DNA of 64,000 nucleotides from Cloacibacterium rupense. GTDB taxonomy: Bacteria; Bacteroidota; Bacteroidia; Flavobacteriales; Weeksellaceae. The stretch is taken from positions 1 through 64,000 of the forward strand of contig NZ_BMLV01000002.1 of assembly GCF_014645495.1 (NCBI RefSeq), given 5' to 3'. The notes beneath the pieces were generated by a model, which worked only from the letters and a program-made list of their open reading frames with translations, ran no database searches and was not told the origin of the DNA. This document shows, piece after piece, positions 10,007-18,554 of the stretch (position 1 is its first letter; each line of letters begins with the position of its first letter). The position numbers and the translations under genes were made by a program.

Positions 10007-10010
10007 AAAA

Positions 10011-11390
10011 CTATTTGATGTTGTATTTTTCTGATTTGAAATCCAATTTTTTAAGACCAGCTTTAATTTCTGGTGCGTTCATAAACAGTTTCCACAAAAA
10101 TCCTGTTCTGTAATTTTCTATCATTGGTGCAATGGTGCCTTGGTCTATGGCCAAATATCGAGGCGTAAACCAATTGTTATAATGAATTGAAGTAGCATCA
10201 AAAGGGCCTGCACTGCCTATAAACTGTGGTTTTTGAGTGTAAATAAATCTCAAAAAATCCATAGATTCTTTTGGGGAATACGGAAAACTACTCAACGCAG
10301 CAGTGGGCGTAATCACACCTCTATCTTCTGTTGGTTGATGTGCGGTGTAGCCTACACTGCCATCATCATTTCTGGTATAGCTGGCGGTAAGTCCCCAATA
10401 ATTTTCTCCGTAACCGTTCCATTTTTTAGGATTTTCTACGCAATATTTGTAATCAATAAGCACTTGATTTTTATTCAAATCAAAATAATTTTTGATGAGT
10501 TTATCGCTCAAACCTCTAGGGTCTAAGCCAATGTAAGAATAATGCGCCCAGAATAATGGCCCGCCATATTCTTCGGAATAATTGTGTTTTACGTAAAGTG
10601 GAAGTCCGTATTTGGTTTTATCAGTAAGATACGTTCCGTTTCTGGTCCAGCCTTTGTAAAAAGTTTCTGCGTCTATAGAATGTGTAGGCGAAGAAGCTGC
10701 CAAAATGTAAGTAATTAGACATTCATTATAACCTTCGAGCGGAAAATTCATTTCCCAACCGTAATTAGGAGACCAATGCCAATAGAGAACTTTTTGTCCG
10801 TCTTTGGTGTACCAATTCCATTCTATGCCTTTCCAAAGTTCGTCGCATTTTTTGGCAAGGGCTTTTTCTTCGGCATTTCCGTCTTTGAAATATTCGCGAA
10901 CCATTAAAATTCCTGAAGTAAGAAATGCGCTTTCTACTAAATCTCCGCCATTGTCTTTTTTGCCAAATGGAACTACTTTGCCTGTTTCGCCATTAATCCA
11001 ATGACTCCAAGCTCCGTGAAAGCGGTCTGCTTTTTCTAAGAAATTCATCATGGTGGTTAGTCTTTTCACCGCTTCTTTTCTAGGAATAAAACCACGTTCT
11101 ACGCCTACTAAGATAGTTGCTAATCCAAAACCAGAACCTCCCGTTGTTACTACATGCTTATCATTGTCTGGATAAATATTGTCTTCGTGGTAGCGCTCTC
11201 TTCCAAGAAGAGAATTAGGCTCAGCATATTCCCAAAAATATTTAAGCGCATCACTCTGAACTTTATCCATCAATTGATTGTCTGACCATTGAGAGATAGG
11301 AGTGATGGTCTTAGTTTCTTTTTGCACTTTATTGGATTGGCAAGAAGCCAAAACAAAACTTAACAATGCAAATATTACTGTTTTTTTCAT
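10011..11390 (-). CDS. GH144-type glucoamylase-family lipoprotein (copy 1)
   Basis: A 459-residue lipoprotein (lipobox LASC, Cys17) of the family labelled glucoamylase-like in databases and classified as GH144, whose founding member is an endo-beta-1,2-glucanase. Blocks shared with the neighbouring copy are DALKYFWEYA, VTTGGSGFGL, RFHGAW, KDNGGDLVESAFL, VLYWHWSPNY, GLDPRGL, NYWGLTASY and YLAIDQGTIAPMIEN. The acidic residues in KDNGGDLVE and in IDQGTIAPMIEN are plausible active-site candidates. Acids are absent just after the lipid-bearing Cys, so its final location (periplasm or surface) is uncertain. It lies 16 bases after the ORF of copy 2 in the same operon. The exact linkage attacked is inferred from the family. 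Confidence 0.88.
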   Translation of the reverse strand: MKKTVIFALLSFVLASCQSNKVQKETKTITPISQWSDNQLMDKVQSDALKYFWEYAEPNSLLGRERYHEDNIYPDNDKHVVTTGGSGFGLATILVGVERGFIPRKEAVKRLTTMMNFLEKADRFHGAWSHWINGETGKVVPFGKKDNGGDLVESAFLTSGILMVREYFKDGNAEEKALAKKCDELWKGIEWNWYTKDGQKVLYWHWSPNYGWEMNFPLEGYNECLITYILAASSPTHSIDAETFYKGWTRNGTYLTDKTKYGLPLYVKHNYSEEYGGPLFWAHYSYIGLDPRGLSDKLIKNYFDLNKNQVLIDYKYCVENPKKWNGYGENYWGLTASYTRNDDGSVGYTAHQPTEDRGVITPTAALSSFPYSPKESMDFLRFIYTQKPQFIGSAGPFDATSIHYNNWFTPRYLAIDQGTIAPMIENYRTGFLWKLFMNAPEIKAGLKKLDFKSEKYNIK

Positions 11391-11406
11391 TTTTAAACTT
11401 TATGAT

Positions 11407-12795
11407 TTAAAATCCGTATTGTGTAGAGTGAAAACCTAACTTAATAAGTCCTGCTTTAACATCTGGAGCGTTCATAAATAAATTCCAAAGGAATTGGTTT
11501 TTATGATTTTCGATCATAGGAGCAATAGTTCCTTGGTCAATTGCCAAATATCTAGGAATTACCCAATTATAATGAATAGAATATGCATCATAAGGACCAG
11601 CAACTCCTATATATTTACTGTAGTTTTCGTTGTATAAAAATCTTAAAAAATTCATACTTTCTGTAGGAGTGTAAGGCATGTCTGAAATGGCAGCTGTAGG
11701 AGAAATAATACCTAAATCATTATTGGGCTGATGGGCAGCATAGCCACTAGTTCCGTCTGAGTTTCTACTATAACTAGCAGTAAGTCCCCAGCTTTTAGAA
11801 TTATAACCTTGCCATCCTTTTGGATTTGTCAAACAATATTGGTACATTATTTTAGAGTGATTTACTACTGCATCACCATAATTTACATAATCATCTGTAA
11901 GCCCTCTAGGATCTAAACCTAAGAATGAATAGTGTGACCAAAACATAGGCCCAACCGTTCCGCTAGCTCCGTTATGATTAACCACCAAAGGAATTCCGTA
12001 TTGAGTGCCTGTAGATTTTATTGCGCCACTTCTAGCCCAACCTTGGGTATAAACAGCTTTATCAATAGAATAATTAGGTGAAGCTGCTGCTAAAACATAA
12101 GTGATTAATGTTTCATCAAAACCTCTCAACTGCATATTCATTTGAAAATCATAATTAGGAGACCAATGCCAATACAAAACGTTTTGACCTTGGGTGTACC
12201 AATTCCACTCGATTCCTTTCCAAAGGTCGTCTGCTTTTTTAGATAAAGCCAATTCTGTAGCGTCAGTAGAATTTTTAAAATATTCTCTTACACAAATTAA
12301 ACCTTGTGCTAAAAATGCCGTTTCTACCAAATCACCGCCATTATCTTTGGTACTAAAAGGAATTACCGCACCAGAATTTCCGTCTATCCAATGTGGCCAA
12401 GCCCCGTGGAATCTGTTGGCATTTTGTAAAAAATTAAGAGCGGTTGTAAGTCTAGAAACAGCATCTGCTTTAGCTACATAACCATTTTTAATTCCCACTA
12501 AAATAGTCATCAGTCCGAAACCAGAACCACCTGTGGTGACTACATTTGCATCTTGACTTGTATTATCAGTATGGTATCTTTCTCTGGCCAATTTAGAATT
12601 AGATTGTGCATAATCCCAAAAATATTTCAGAGCATCTTTCTGAGTCATTTCAATAATTTCAGCGTCTGTGTATGTTTTGGGTGGGTCAACTGGAGTAGGA
12701 TTGGGATAAGTCCAATCTCCACTAGAGCGCGAGCAACCTGATAAGATTGAAATTATCGCTAACAGCAATAGTACTTTTAACTTATTATTTATCAT
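11407..12795 (-). CDS. GH144-type glucoamylase-family lipoprotein (copy 2)
   Basis: About 462 residues, starting at ATG 12795 because this gives a clean lipoprotein signal ending LSGC (Cys21); the longer frame begins at a GTG inside a terminator hairpin. It shares every conserved block with copy 1 (DALKYFWDYA, RFHGAW, KDNGGDLVETAFL, YLAIDQGTIAPMIEN), so the pair looks like a tandem duplication that has diverged mainly in the signal region and linkers. GH144 enzymes are inverting glycosidases acting on beta-1,2-glucan. The two copies might divide endo- and exo-type cleavage; that is inference. Confidence 0.88.
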   Translation of the reverse strand: MINNKLKVLLLLAIISILSGCSRSSGDWTYPNPTPVDPPKTYTDAEIIEMTQKDALKYFWDYAQSNSKLARERYHTDNTSQDANVVTTGGSGFGLMTILVGIKNGYVAKADAVSRLTTALNFLQNANRFHGAWPHWIDGNSGAVIPFSTKDNGGDLVETAFLAQGLICVREYFKNSTDATELALSKKADDLWKGIEWNWYTQGQNVLYWHWSPNYDFQMNMQLRGFDETLITYVLAAASPNYSIDKAVYTQGWARSGAIKSTGTQYGIPLVVNHNGASGTVGPMFWSHYSFLGLDPRGLTDDYVNYGDAVVNHSKIMYQYCLTNPKGWQGYNSKSWGLTASYSRNSDGTSGYAAHQPNNDLGIISPTAAISDMPYTPTESMNFLRFLYNENYSKYIGVAGPYDAYSIHYNWVIPRYLAIDQGTIAPMIENHKNQFLWNLFMNAPDVKAGLIKLGFHSTQYGF

Positions 12796-12812
12796 AATAT
12801 TTGTTTTTATAA

Positions 12813-12848
12813 AAAACACTTTATGGCAAATGAACCATAAAGTGTTTT
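12813..12848 (-). terminator. Hairpin between the LamG and GH144 genes
   Basis: A perfect 14-bp stem (12813-12826 with 12835-12848, AAAACACTTTATGG/CCATAAAGTGTTTT) with an 8-base loop. On the minus strand a T-rich run follows. Inside the operon it would lower expression of the GH144 and esterase genes relative to susCD. Confidence 0.8.
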
Positions 12849-12888
12849 ATTAGATTATATAATCACATAACTTATAAGAATTACATAA

Positions 12889-13950
12889 TTATTTCATAGT
12901 ATTCTGAACTTCGGTTTCCGTTAAAGCTTTATCATAAATTCTAAGTTCATCTATTAAACTTAAATCAGATTTATGATCCCAATAAGTGAATGAAGGAGCA
13001 CCAGAACCAATGGTAATTGTAGAACTTGTAGAAAAATCAAATGAAGTAAATGTTGCTGTTCTTTGTAAAACTCCATTAAAATAGATTTTAGAATCTGTAG
13101 GAGAAACGGTAACTGCTACGTGTACCCATTTTCCATCAACCGCAATATTACCGCCGTCATTCCAAGATTCCCCAGCACCTGTACCTACATTAAGTTTCAC
13201 TGTTTGTGAAGTTGCACCTCCTTCTCTAAACAATCTTAGTCCTTTAGTTCTGTTATCATTAGTATTGTCATTGTCATCATTAATAACTATTATACCTGAA
13301 CGATTAGGTGTAGCATTTACTTTATACCAAAAAGTAAAGCTGATTCCATTAGCGCTATATAATCCTGAAAGTGGTAGAGTAATATATGAGTCTGTAGCTC
13401 CTTGATAGGTAGCTCCTGTGTAACCAGTAGCAACTGTTGTAGGTGTTCCAACAACTGTAGGAACCTTTCCAGCAACTATGTCTGTAAAAGTATTACCTCC
13501 AAAGAACGGAATGTAAACTTTTTCTCCAAATAGAGGGGTATACTTATTATCTATATTGAATGTAACAGATTTTGTACTAGATTTTCCTGCTAAATCTTTT
13601 GCATTTACAGTAAATGTATGGTCACCTAATCCTAGGTTATTATATGCATAGCTATCAATAAATACTCTATAATCTTTAAAAGTGCTGTAAGTACCTAGCT
13701 TTACACCATCTAAAAGAATTTCTATGGAACCCAACTCAATATCATCTGATACCTTGTATTCAAATTTGATATTAGTTTTTGTATCTGTGAAAGGAATTGT
13801 TAAGTTCCCAGATGGACTTGTTATCTGTATTTGAGGAGCTGAAGCATCAGTTCCTTGCGGCACCGGAGTTATATCATCTATATAACCATCTGAGCAAGAT
13901 GCTAAAGTTATAAGCATGCCGGCTAATATACTATTTAAAATATTTTTCAT
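12889..13950 (-). CDS. LamG-domain surface glycan-binding lipoprotein
   Basis: A 353-residue lipoprotein (lipobox LASC, Cys19) with acidic residues soon after the lipidated Cys (CSDGYIDD), a pattern linked to surface export in Bacteroidota. Residues about 35-140 resemble a bacterial Ig-like repeat (VSDDIELGSIEILLDG, LGDHTFTVNAKDLAG). Residues about 145-353 form a concanavalin-A-like LamG/laminin-G-3 domain (ISFTFWYKV, GKWVHVAVTV, IYFNGVLQ, IDELRIYDKALTETEV). It lies directly downstream of susD, the place usually taken by SusE/SusF-type glycan-binding proteins, so it probably tethers the glycan at the cell surface. Confidence 0.85.
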   Translation of the reverse strand: MKNILNSILAGMLITLASCSDGYIDDITPVPQGTDASAPQIQITSPSGNLTIPFTDTKTNIKFEYKVSDDIELGSIEILLDGVKLGTYSTFKDYRVFIDSYAYNNLGLGDHTFTVNAKDLAGKSSTKSVTFNIDNKYTPLFGEKVYIPFFGGNTFTDIVAGKVPTVVGTPTTVATGYTGATYQGATDSYITLPLSGLYSANGISFTFWYKVNATPNRSGIIVINDDNDNTNDNRTKGLRLFREGGATSQTVKLNVGTGAGESWNDGGNIAVDGKWVHVAVTVSPTDSKIYFNGVLQRTATFTSFDFSTSSTITIGSGAPSFTYWDHKSDLSLIDELRIYDKALTETEVQNTMK

Positions 13951-13976
13951 TGTAATTAAAATTTAAATAATTAACA

Positions 13977-15488
13977 CTATTTACTTAATGCATTAATTTT
14001 ATCTACTTGAGCTAATGGATAAGGTAAGAATTGTTTTTCCATAGTAAAAGTTCTACCATCATAACTTAGTGCTGCAGTATTACCTAATCTCACCATATCA
14101 TAATAACGAATTCCCCATTCCATACCTAATTCAGCATATTTTTCGTCCATTACTTGGTCTGCAGTTACAGAACTCAATGCTGATAAACCAGCTCTTTGTC
14201 TTACCAAATTCACTGCTGCTACTGCTGTACCTGCTGTAGGACTAGCTCCTCTAGTTACTGCTTCTGCATACATTAATAAAATTTCTGCATATCTGGTAAC
14301 TATGTAGTTTTTGTTTGTACCGTAATCTAATCTACCAGGAGTTAATTGTTTAGACGGTAAATAGTGTTTTCCACTTACAAACATAGCACGTGCATAATCT
14401 TTTATTTTGTCTCCATCTTTGGTAGTACTAGAAACCCAAGAAGGTAAAGTAGCAAAATTAGGATCTTTTTTAATTTCTGTGATTCCTCTGTCTGTGAATA
14501 ACACACTAGTTTCTAATCTGGTTTTTTCTCCTCTAGCCAGCATAAATTTGATGTATTTTAAACTTGGTTCATAGAATCCCCAACCACCGTTTGCACCAGT
14601 GACTGCAGGAGTCCAATCTGTAGGACCATAGAAAGCCCATAAGTGACTAATATTAGTACCAGAACCTGTACCAAAATCTGAATATTGAATTTCTAACAAG
14701 TTTTCGTCAGCAAGTTTACCTGGAATTTTAAATAATTGATAGAAATCTGAATACAGCGTAAATTTATTAGAGTTGATAATAGCTCCTGTAGCATCTGCAA
14801 CACCTTGATAATTTTTAAGCTCTAAGTTTGCCATTGCTTTAATTGCTAGTGCTGTATACTTAGTAACGCCTCCTTTTAAATCAGTTCTTTGATTAGGTCT
14901 CATATCTGGAAGGTTAGGAATAGCGCTATCCATTTGAGACGAGATCCACTGCATTATTTCATCTTTTGATTGTAATTTCAGCTGGGTTTGATCAAGAGTT
15001 TCCATTAAAATAACTTTACCCCAAACTTTAGAAATTTGTAGCAAATAAAAAGCTCTAAGGGTTTTACACTCTGCTTGATATTGATCAATTAATTTAGAAT
15101 CTACGCCTGCAGCTCTAAATTTTTCTAATTCTTCCATTTGAGCAGTAACTTGTACTATGGTTTGATACCAGTTTTCCCAAACAGAGTTATACATCCAATA
15201 GTTGCTATCGTAAACAAATTTATCAGTATCTGCGAACGGTTGTTGATCTCCTAAACCTCCTGAGTTCACATCATCTCCTCTTACTGCGATTAGTGGAATT
15301 TGCTCCCAACCGATATCTTGAAATTTTGCATATGCACCTACTAAAGTACCTTTTGCTCCTTCAGCACTTGTATAATCTACACTACCTCCGGTGGTTAGCT
15401 CTAAATCTTCGTCTAGTTTATCAGTACAACTGAAGAGCGAAATGGCTAAACCTAATAATAAAAACTTTATATTTATTAAACGTTTCAT
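13977..15488 (-). CDS. SusD/RagB family glycan-binding lipoprotein
   Basis: A 503-residue lipoprotein (LFSC, Cys21, followed by TDKLDED, a likely surface-export signal). SusD proteins cap the SusC barrel and capture glycan. Family features are the N-terminal helical TPR-like region (AECKTLRAFYLLQISKVWG) and the C-terminal pattern NYIVTRYAEILLMYAEA, AVNLVRQRAGL and DEKYAELGMEWGIRYYDMVRLG. It lies between its SusC partner (25 bases upstream) and the LamG lipoprotein. Confidence 0.96.
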   Translation of the reverse strand: MKRLINIKFLLLGLAISLFSCTDKLDEDLELTTGGSVDYTSAEGAKGTLVGAYAKFQDIGWEQIPLIAVRGDDVNSGGLGDQQPFADTDKFVYDSNYWMYNSVWENWYQTIVQVTAQMEELEKFRAAGVDSKLIDQYQAECKTLRAFYLLQISKVWGKVILMETLDQTQLKLQSKDEIMQWISSQMDSAIPNLPDMRPNQRTDLKGGVTKYTALAIKAMANLELKNYQGVADATGAIINSNKFTLYSDFYQLFKIPGKLADENLLEIQYSDFGTGSGTNISHLWAFYGPTDWTPAVTGANGGWGFYEPSLKYIKFMLARGEKTRLETSVLFTDRGITEIKKDPNFATLPSWVSSTTKDGDKIKDYARAMFVSGKHYLPSKQLTPGRLDYGTNKNYIVTRYAEILLMYAEAVTRGASPTAGTAVAAVNLVRQRAGLSALSSVTADQVMDEKYAELGMEWGIRYYDMVRLGNTAALSYDGRTFTMEKQFLPYPLAQVDKINALSK

Positions 15489-15513
15489 TTTTTCTTGATT
15501 TAATTATTAACTT

Positions 15514-18360
15514 TTAAAACTTAATACTATACCCAAAAGTGAATACTGATGGTGTTGGATAAACTTCATAGTCTACTCCATCAGATCCTACCTCAGGATT
15601 CATTAGCACATTACTTCTGCTCCAAAGATATGGTCTATCCGCAGTTATAGTAAATCTCATTTCTGGTAGAGATGATGATTTTAATGTATAACCTAACTGT
15701 ACGTTTTGTACTCTAAAGAAATCTCCTTTTTCTAGGAAAAATCTAGAGTTTCTTTGGTTCCAACCATTTCTATAACCTTCAGATGATGTGAACTCATTGC
15801 TAGTTCCCTCACCATGCCAACGATTAATTGCTAATTCTGCATCTACATTTCTACCTGTGGTTCTAAATACTTCAGCTCTGTTTCTATTAAGGACAAGATT
15901 TCCTCCTTGACCATAGAACGCAACTGATAAGTCCCAATTTTTATAATTCATTCCTAATGAACCACCATAGTAGTAAGTAGGAACTGGTGAACCTAAGTAA
16001 ACTCTATCATTAGCATCTAAAATACCATCACCATTTACATCTCTATATTTAAAGTAACCTGGCTTAACTGTTCCAGCAGACTGTGCGTTTGCATACTGTG
16101 CCATAGCATCTGCATTTACTTCAGCTTGTGTTTGATAAACTCCTACAATGTCCCAACCATAGAATACATCCATTGGTTGACCTACTACAAGACGTTGTCT
16201 AAATTCAGCCATACCTCTGTCTAGAAATGGTTGTCCATTTAGGCTGGTAACTTCATTGTCAATCTGGCTAAAGTTACCATTGATGAAATATCCCCAATCT
16301 TCATTAAGTTTAGATTTCCAACCTACACTAATTTCATAACCTTTATTTCTTACACTACCTACATTTGCAAGACTAGATTCTGTTCCTACAAGCGGAAGCA
16401 CTGTAATTGCAAGATTTTTAGTATCTTTAATAAAATAATCAGCTTCTAAGGTTAATCTTCTATTGAAAAATTCTCCAGACAAACCTAGGTTGGTTTCTTC
16501 AGTAAATTCCCATCCTAAATCATCTTTGTAAGTTGAAAATCTTGAACCTGATACTAAGTTATCATCAAAAACAGTATTGGCAGCTAAAGCAGTACTTGGT
16601 CTATTGATAGGTATAGCATCATTGGCTAATCTACCCCAACCTGCTCTGAATTTTAATAAATTAAGCCAACTTGCATCTTTTAAGAATGATTCTTCAGAAG
16701 CTACCCAGCTTACCCCAAATGCAGGAAGGTTTACATATTTTTCTGCATATTTATTAGAGCCTTCATTTCTAAAAGTAGCATACGCTATGTATCTATTTTT
16801 AAATTTATAAGAAAGTCTTCCGAAATAAGAAGTACCATAATAGCGAGTACCAAAATCATCAGATATCCTTCCATCTACAGCAGTATTTCTAATGTACCAT
16901 GTCTGTTCTCTATCTCTAGAAAATGGACTTCCGTCGTAGAAAAATCCTTGTACACTATTCATACTATAATAATCATCTCTGTAAGACGCCCCCGCCATTA
17001 ATGTTAAGTCATGGTCACCAAATTTTTTATTATAAGTTAATGTATTATCCCAAATATAGTTTTCATTGGTATAATTTCCTCTTGTGATAGAAGATTGGTC
17101 TAATGTTCTTTGGAAACCATAATCACTGTTAGAGAAATATGGCAATGACATTAGACGCTCATTATCTTGTCTATTGTTATAAGATAGCATAGATTTAAAG
17201 GTTAATTCCTTAGGAATTAAACTTACATCTGCATATACATTCATAACCATTCTTGTTCTAATTCCTAATCTATCAGAATTATCCATGGTTGCAAATGGAT
17301 TTTGATGGTCTCTGTAACCAATAGCCATAGCATCTGCATAAGGATGAGGATAGGCACCCGTATAAGAATTATCATAAACAGGCAAAATAGGAACAGCGTA
17401 ATAGATCTGTCTCCATGCAGAAACCTCGTCATCATATTTTTGACTTCTACTGAATATCATGGAGCTTCCTACTGTTAACCAATCTTTGGCTTTTACATCT
17501 ATTTTACCTCTTACATTAAATCTCTCAAAACTATTTTTCATTTTAAGGATACCATCTTGTTTAAAGAAGTCTCCTCCTAAAGCATAAGCTATTTTTTCTG
17601 AACCTCCTTCTACAGACAAACTATGATTTTGAATTGCTGCCAAGCGAAGAGTCTCTTTGTACCAATCCGTATTTACATCTGGAATATTAGGATTTACTCT
17701 ACTTCTACCAAAACGTTGTATTGCTTTTTCGATACTTGCTATTTCAGAAGCAGAACCAGACTCTAAAGCAAAATTAGTAAACTGCTCTGCATTAGCCATT
17801 TTAGTTACATTATAAGCGCTTTGTACCCCAAAATAGGTATCATAACTTACCTTAGCTTTTCTGTTGTAACTACCTCCTTTTGTAGTAATAACTACTACAC
17901 CATTAGCAGCTTTCACCCCGTAAATTGCAGAAGCAGAAGCATCTTTTAATACTGTAAAATCCTGAATGTCATTAGAATTCAAGAAATCTATATTATCTAC
18001 AAAAATACCGTCTACTACAAACAAAGGTTGATTATCTCCATACAAAGATTTAATCCCTCTGATGTTAATTTTAGGAGCTTCACCTGGTGAGCCAAAAGAA
18101 CTAATCTGTACCCCAGCTACCTTACCTTGTAAAGATTGAGCAGCTTGCCCCGCTGGTGTTTTTACAATTTCTGTAGATTTAATTGTTGCAACTGAACTGG
18201 TAAGGTCAACTTTTTTGGCTGTACCATAACCAATCATTACCACTTCTTCAATCTGCTTCTCCTTGATAGAGTCATTTTTTGCTTGCGCGCTTAATTCTTG
18301 ATACCCCGTAAACAAATAGATTACGGCTATCATGCTTGTCGCTTTTAGTGTGTTTTTCAT
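15514..18360 (-). CDS. SusC/RagA family TonB-dependent receptor
   Basis: About 948 residues, starting at ATG 18360 (MKNTLK...), preferred over an upstream TTG because it begins a normal signal peptide ending ELSAQA. The TonB-box region EEVVMIGYG is followed by the plug (NIRGIKSL, PLFVVDGIFVDNIDFLNSND, AIYGVKAANGVVVITTKGG) and a long C-terminal barrel ending FTFGYSIKF. The carboxypeptidase-regulatory-like N-terminal domain common in Bacteroides SusC is absent, as I recall is usual in Chryseobacterium relatives. It forms the outer-membrane importer with the SusD downstream and depends on TonB-ExbBD. Confidence 0.96.
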   Translation of the reverse strand: MKNTLKATSMIAVIYLFTGYQELSAQAKNDSIKEKQIEEVVMIGYGTAKKVDLTSSVATIKSTEIVKTPAGQAAQSLQGKVAGVQISSFGSPGEAPKINIRGIKSLYGDNQPLFVVDGIFVDNIDFLNSNDIQDFTVLKDASASAIYGVKAANGVVVITTKGGSYNRKAKVSYDTYFGVQSAYNVTKMANAEQFTNFALESGSASEIASIEKAIQRFGRSRVNPNIPDVNTDWYKETLRLAAIQNHSLSVEGGSEKIAYALGGDFFKQDGILKMKNSFERFNVRGKIDVKAKDWLTVGSSMIFSRSQKYDDEVSAWRQIYYAVPILPVYDNSYTGAYPHPYADAMAIGYRDHQNPFATMDNSDRLGIRTRMVMNVYADVSLIPKELTFKSMLSYNNRQDNERLMSLPYFSNSDYGFQRTLDQSSITRGNYTNENYIWDNTLTYNKKFGDHDLTLMAGASYRDDYYSMNSVQGFFYDGSPFSRDREQTWYIRNTAVDGRISDDFGTRYYGTSYFGRLSYKFKNRYIAYATFRNEGSNKYAEKYVNLPAFGVSWVASEESFLKDASWLNLLKFRAGWGRLANDAIPINRPSTALAANTVFDDNLVSGSRFSTYKDDLGWEFTEETNLGLSGEFFNRRLTLEADYFIKDTKNLAITVLPLVGTESSLANVGSVRNKGYEISVGWKSKLNEDWGYFINGNFSQIDNEVTSLNGQPFLDRGMAEFRQRLVVGQPMDVFYGWDIVGVYQTQAEVNADAMAQYANAQSAGTVKPGYFKYRDVNGDGILDANDRVYLGSPVPTYYYGGSLGMNYKNWDLSVAFYGQGGNLVLNRNRAEVFRTTGRNVDAELAINRWHGEGTSNEFTSSEGYRNGWNQRNSRFFLEKGDFFRVQNVQLGYTLKSSSLPEMRFTITADRPYLWSRSNVLMNPEVGSDGVDYEVYPTPSVFTFGYSIKF

Positions 18361-18423
18361 GTTTTTTTTGAATTTAATTAAACTCAACTATGTTAAATGA
18401 ATTGTTTGCATTTTTTATTGTCT

Positions 18424-18431
18424 CAAAAATA
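18424..18431 (-). promoter_or_regulatory. Possible -7 box for susC
   Basis: The complement reads TATTTTTG, an exact TAnnTTTG match, in the 190-base gap before susC. No convincing TTG is found 17-23 bases further upstream. If used, the leader is about 57 bases. The gap suggests susCD can be expressed separately from the upstream GH3 and GH43 genes. Confidence 0.35.
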
Positions 18432-18554
18432 CAATTTAATTTTGATAATGTTAATAAATTATTAATTTTATTTTAATTAACTGTTAAAATTTATTAAAAG
18501 AATTAAAATTTAGGATTATTGTTCTCCTATTTAAGACTTCAATAAAATTTTATT

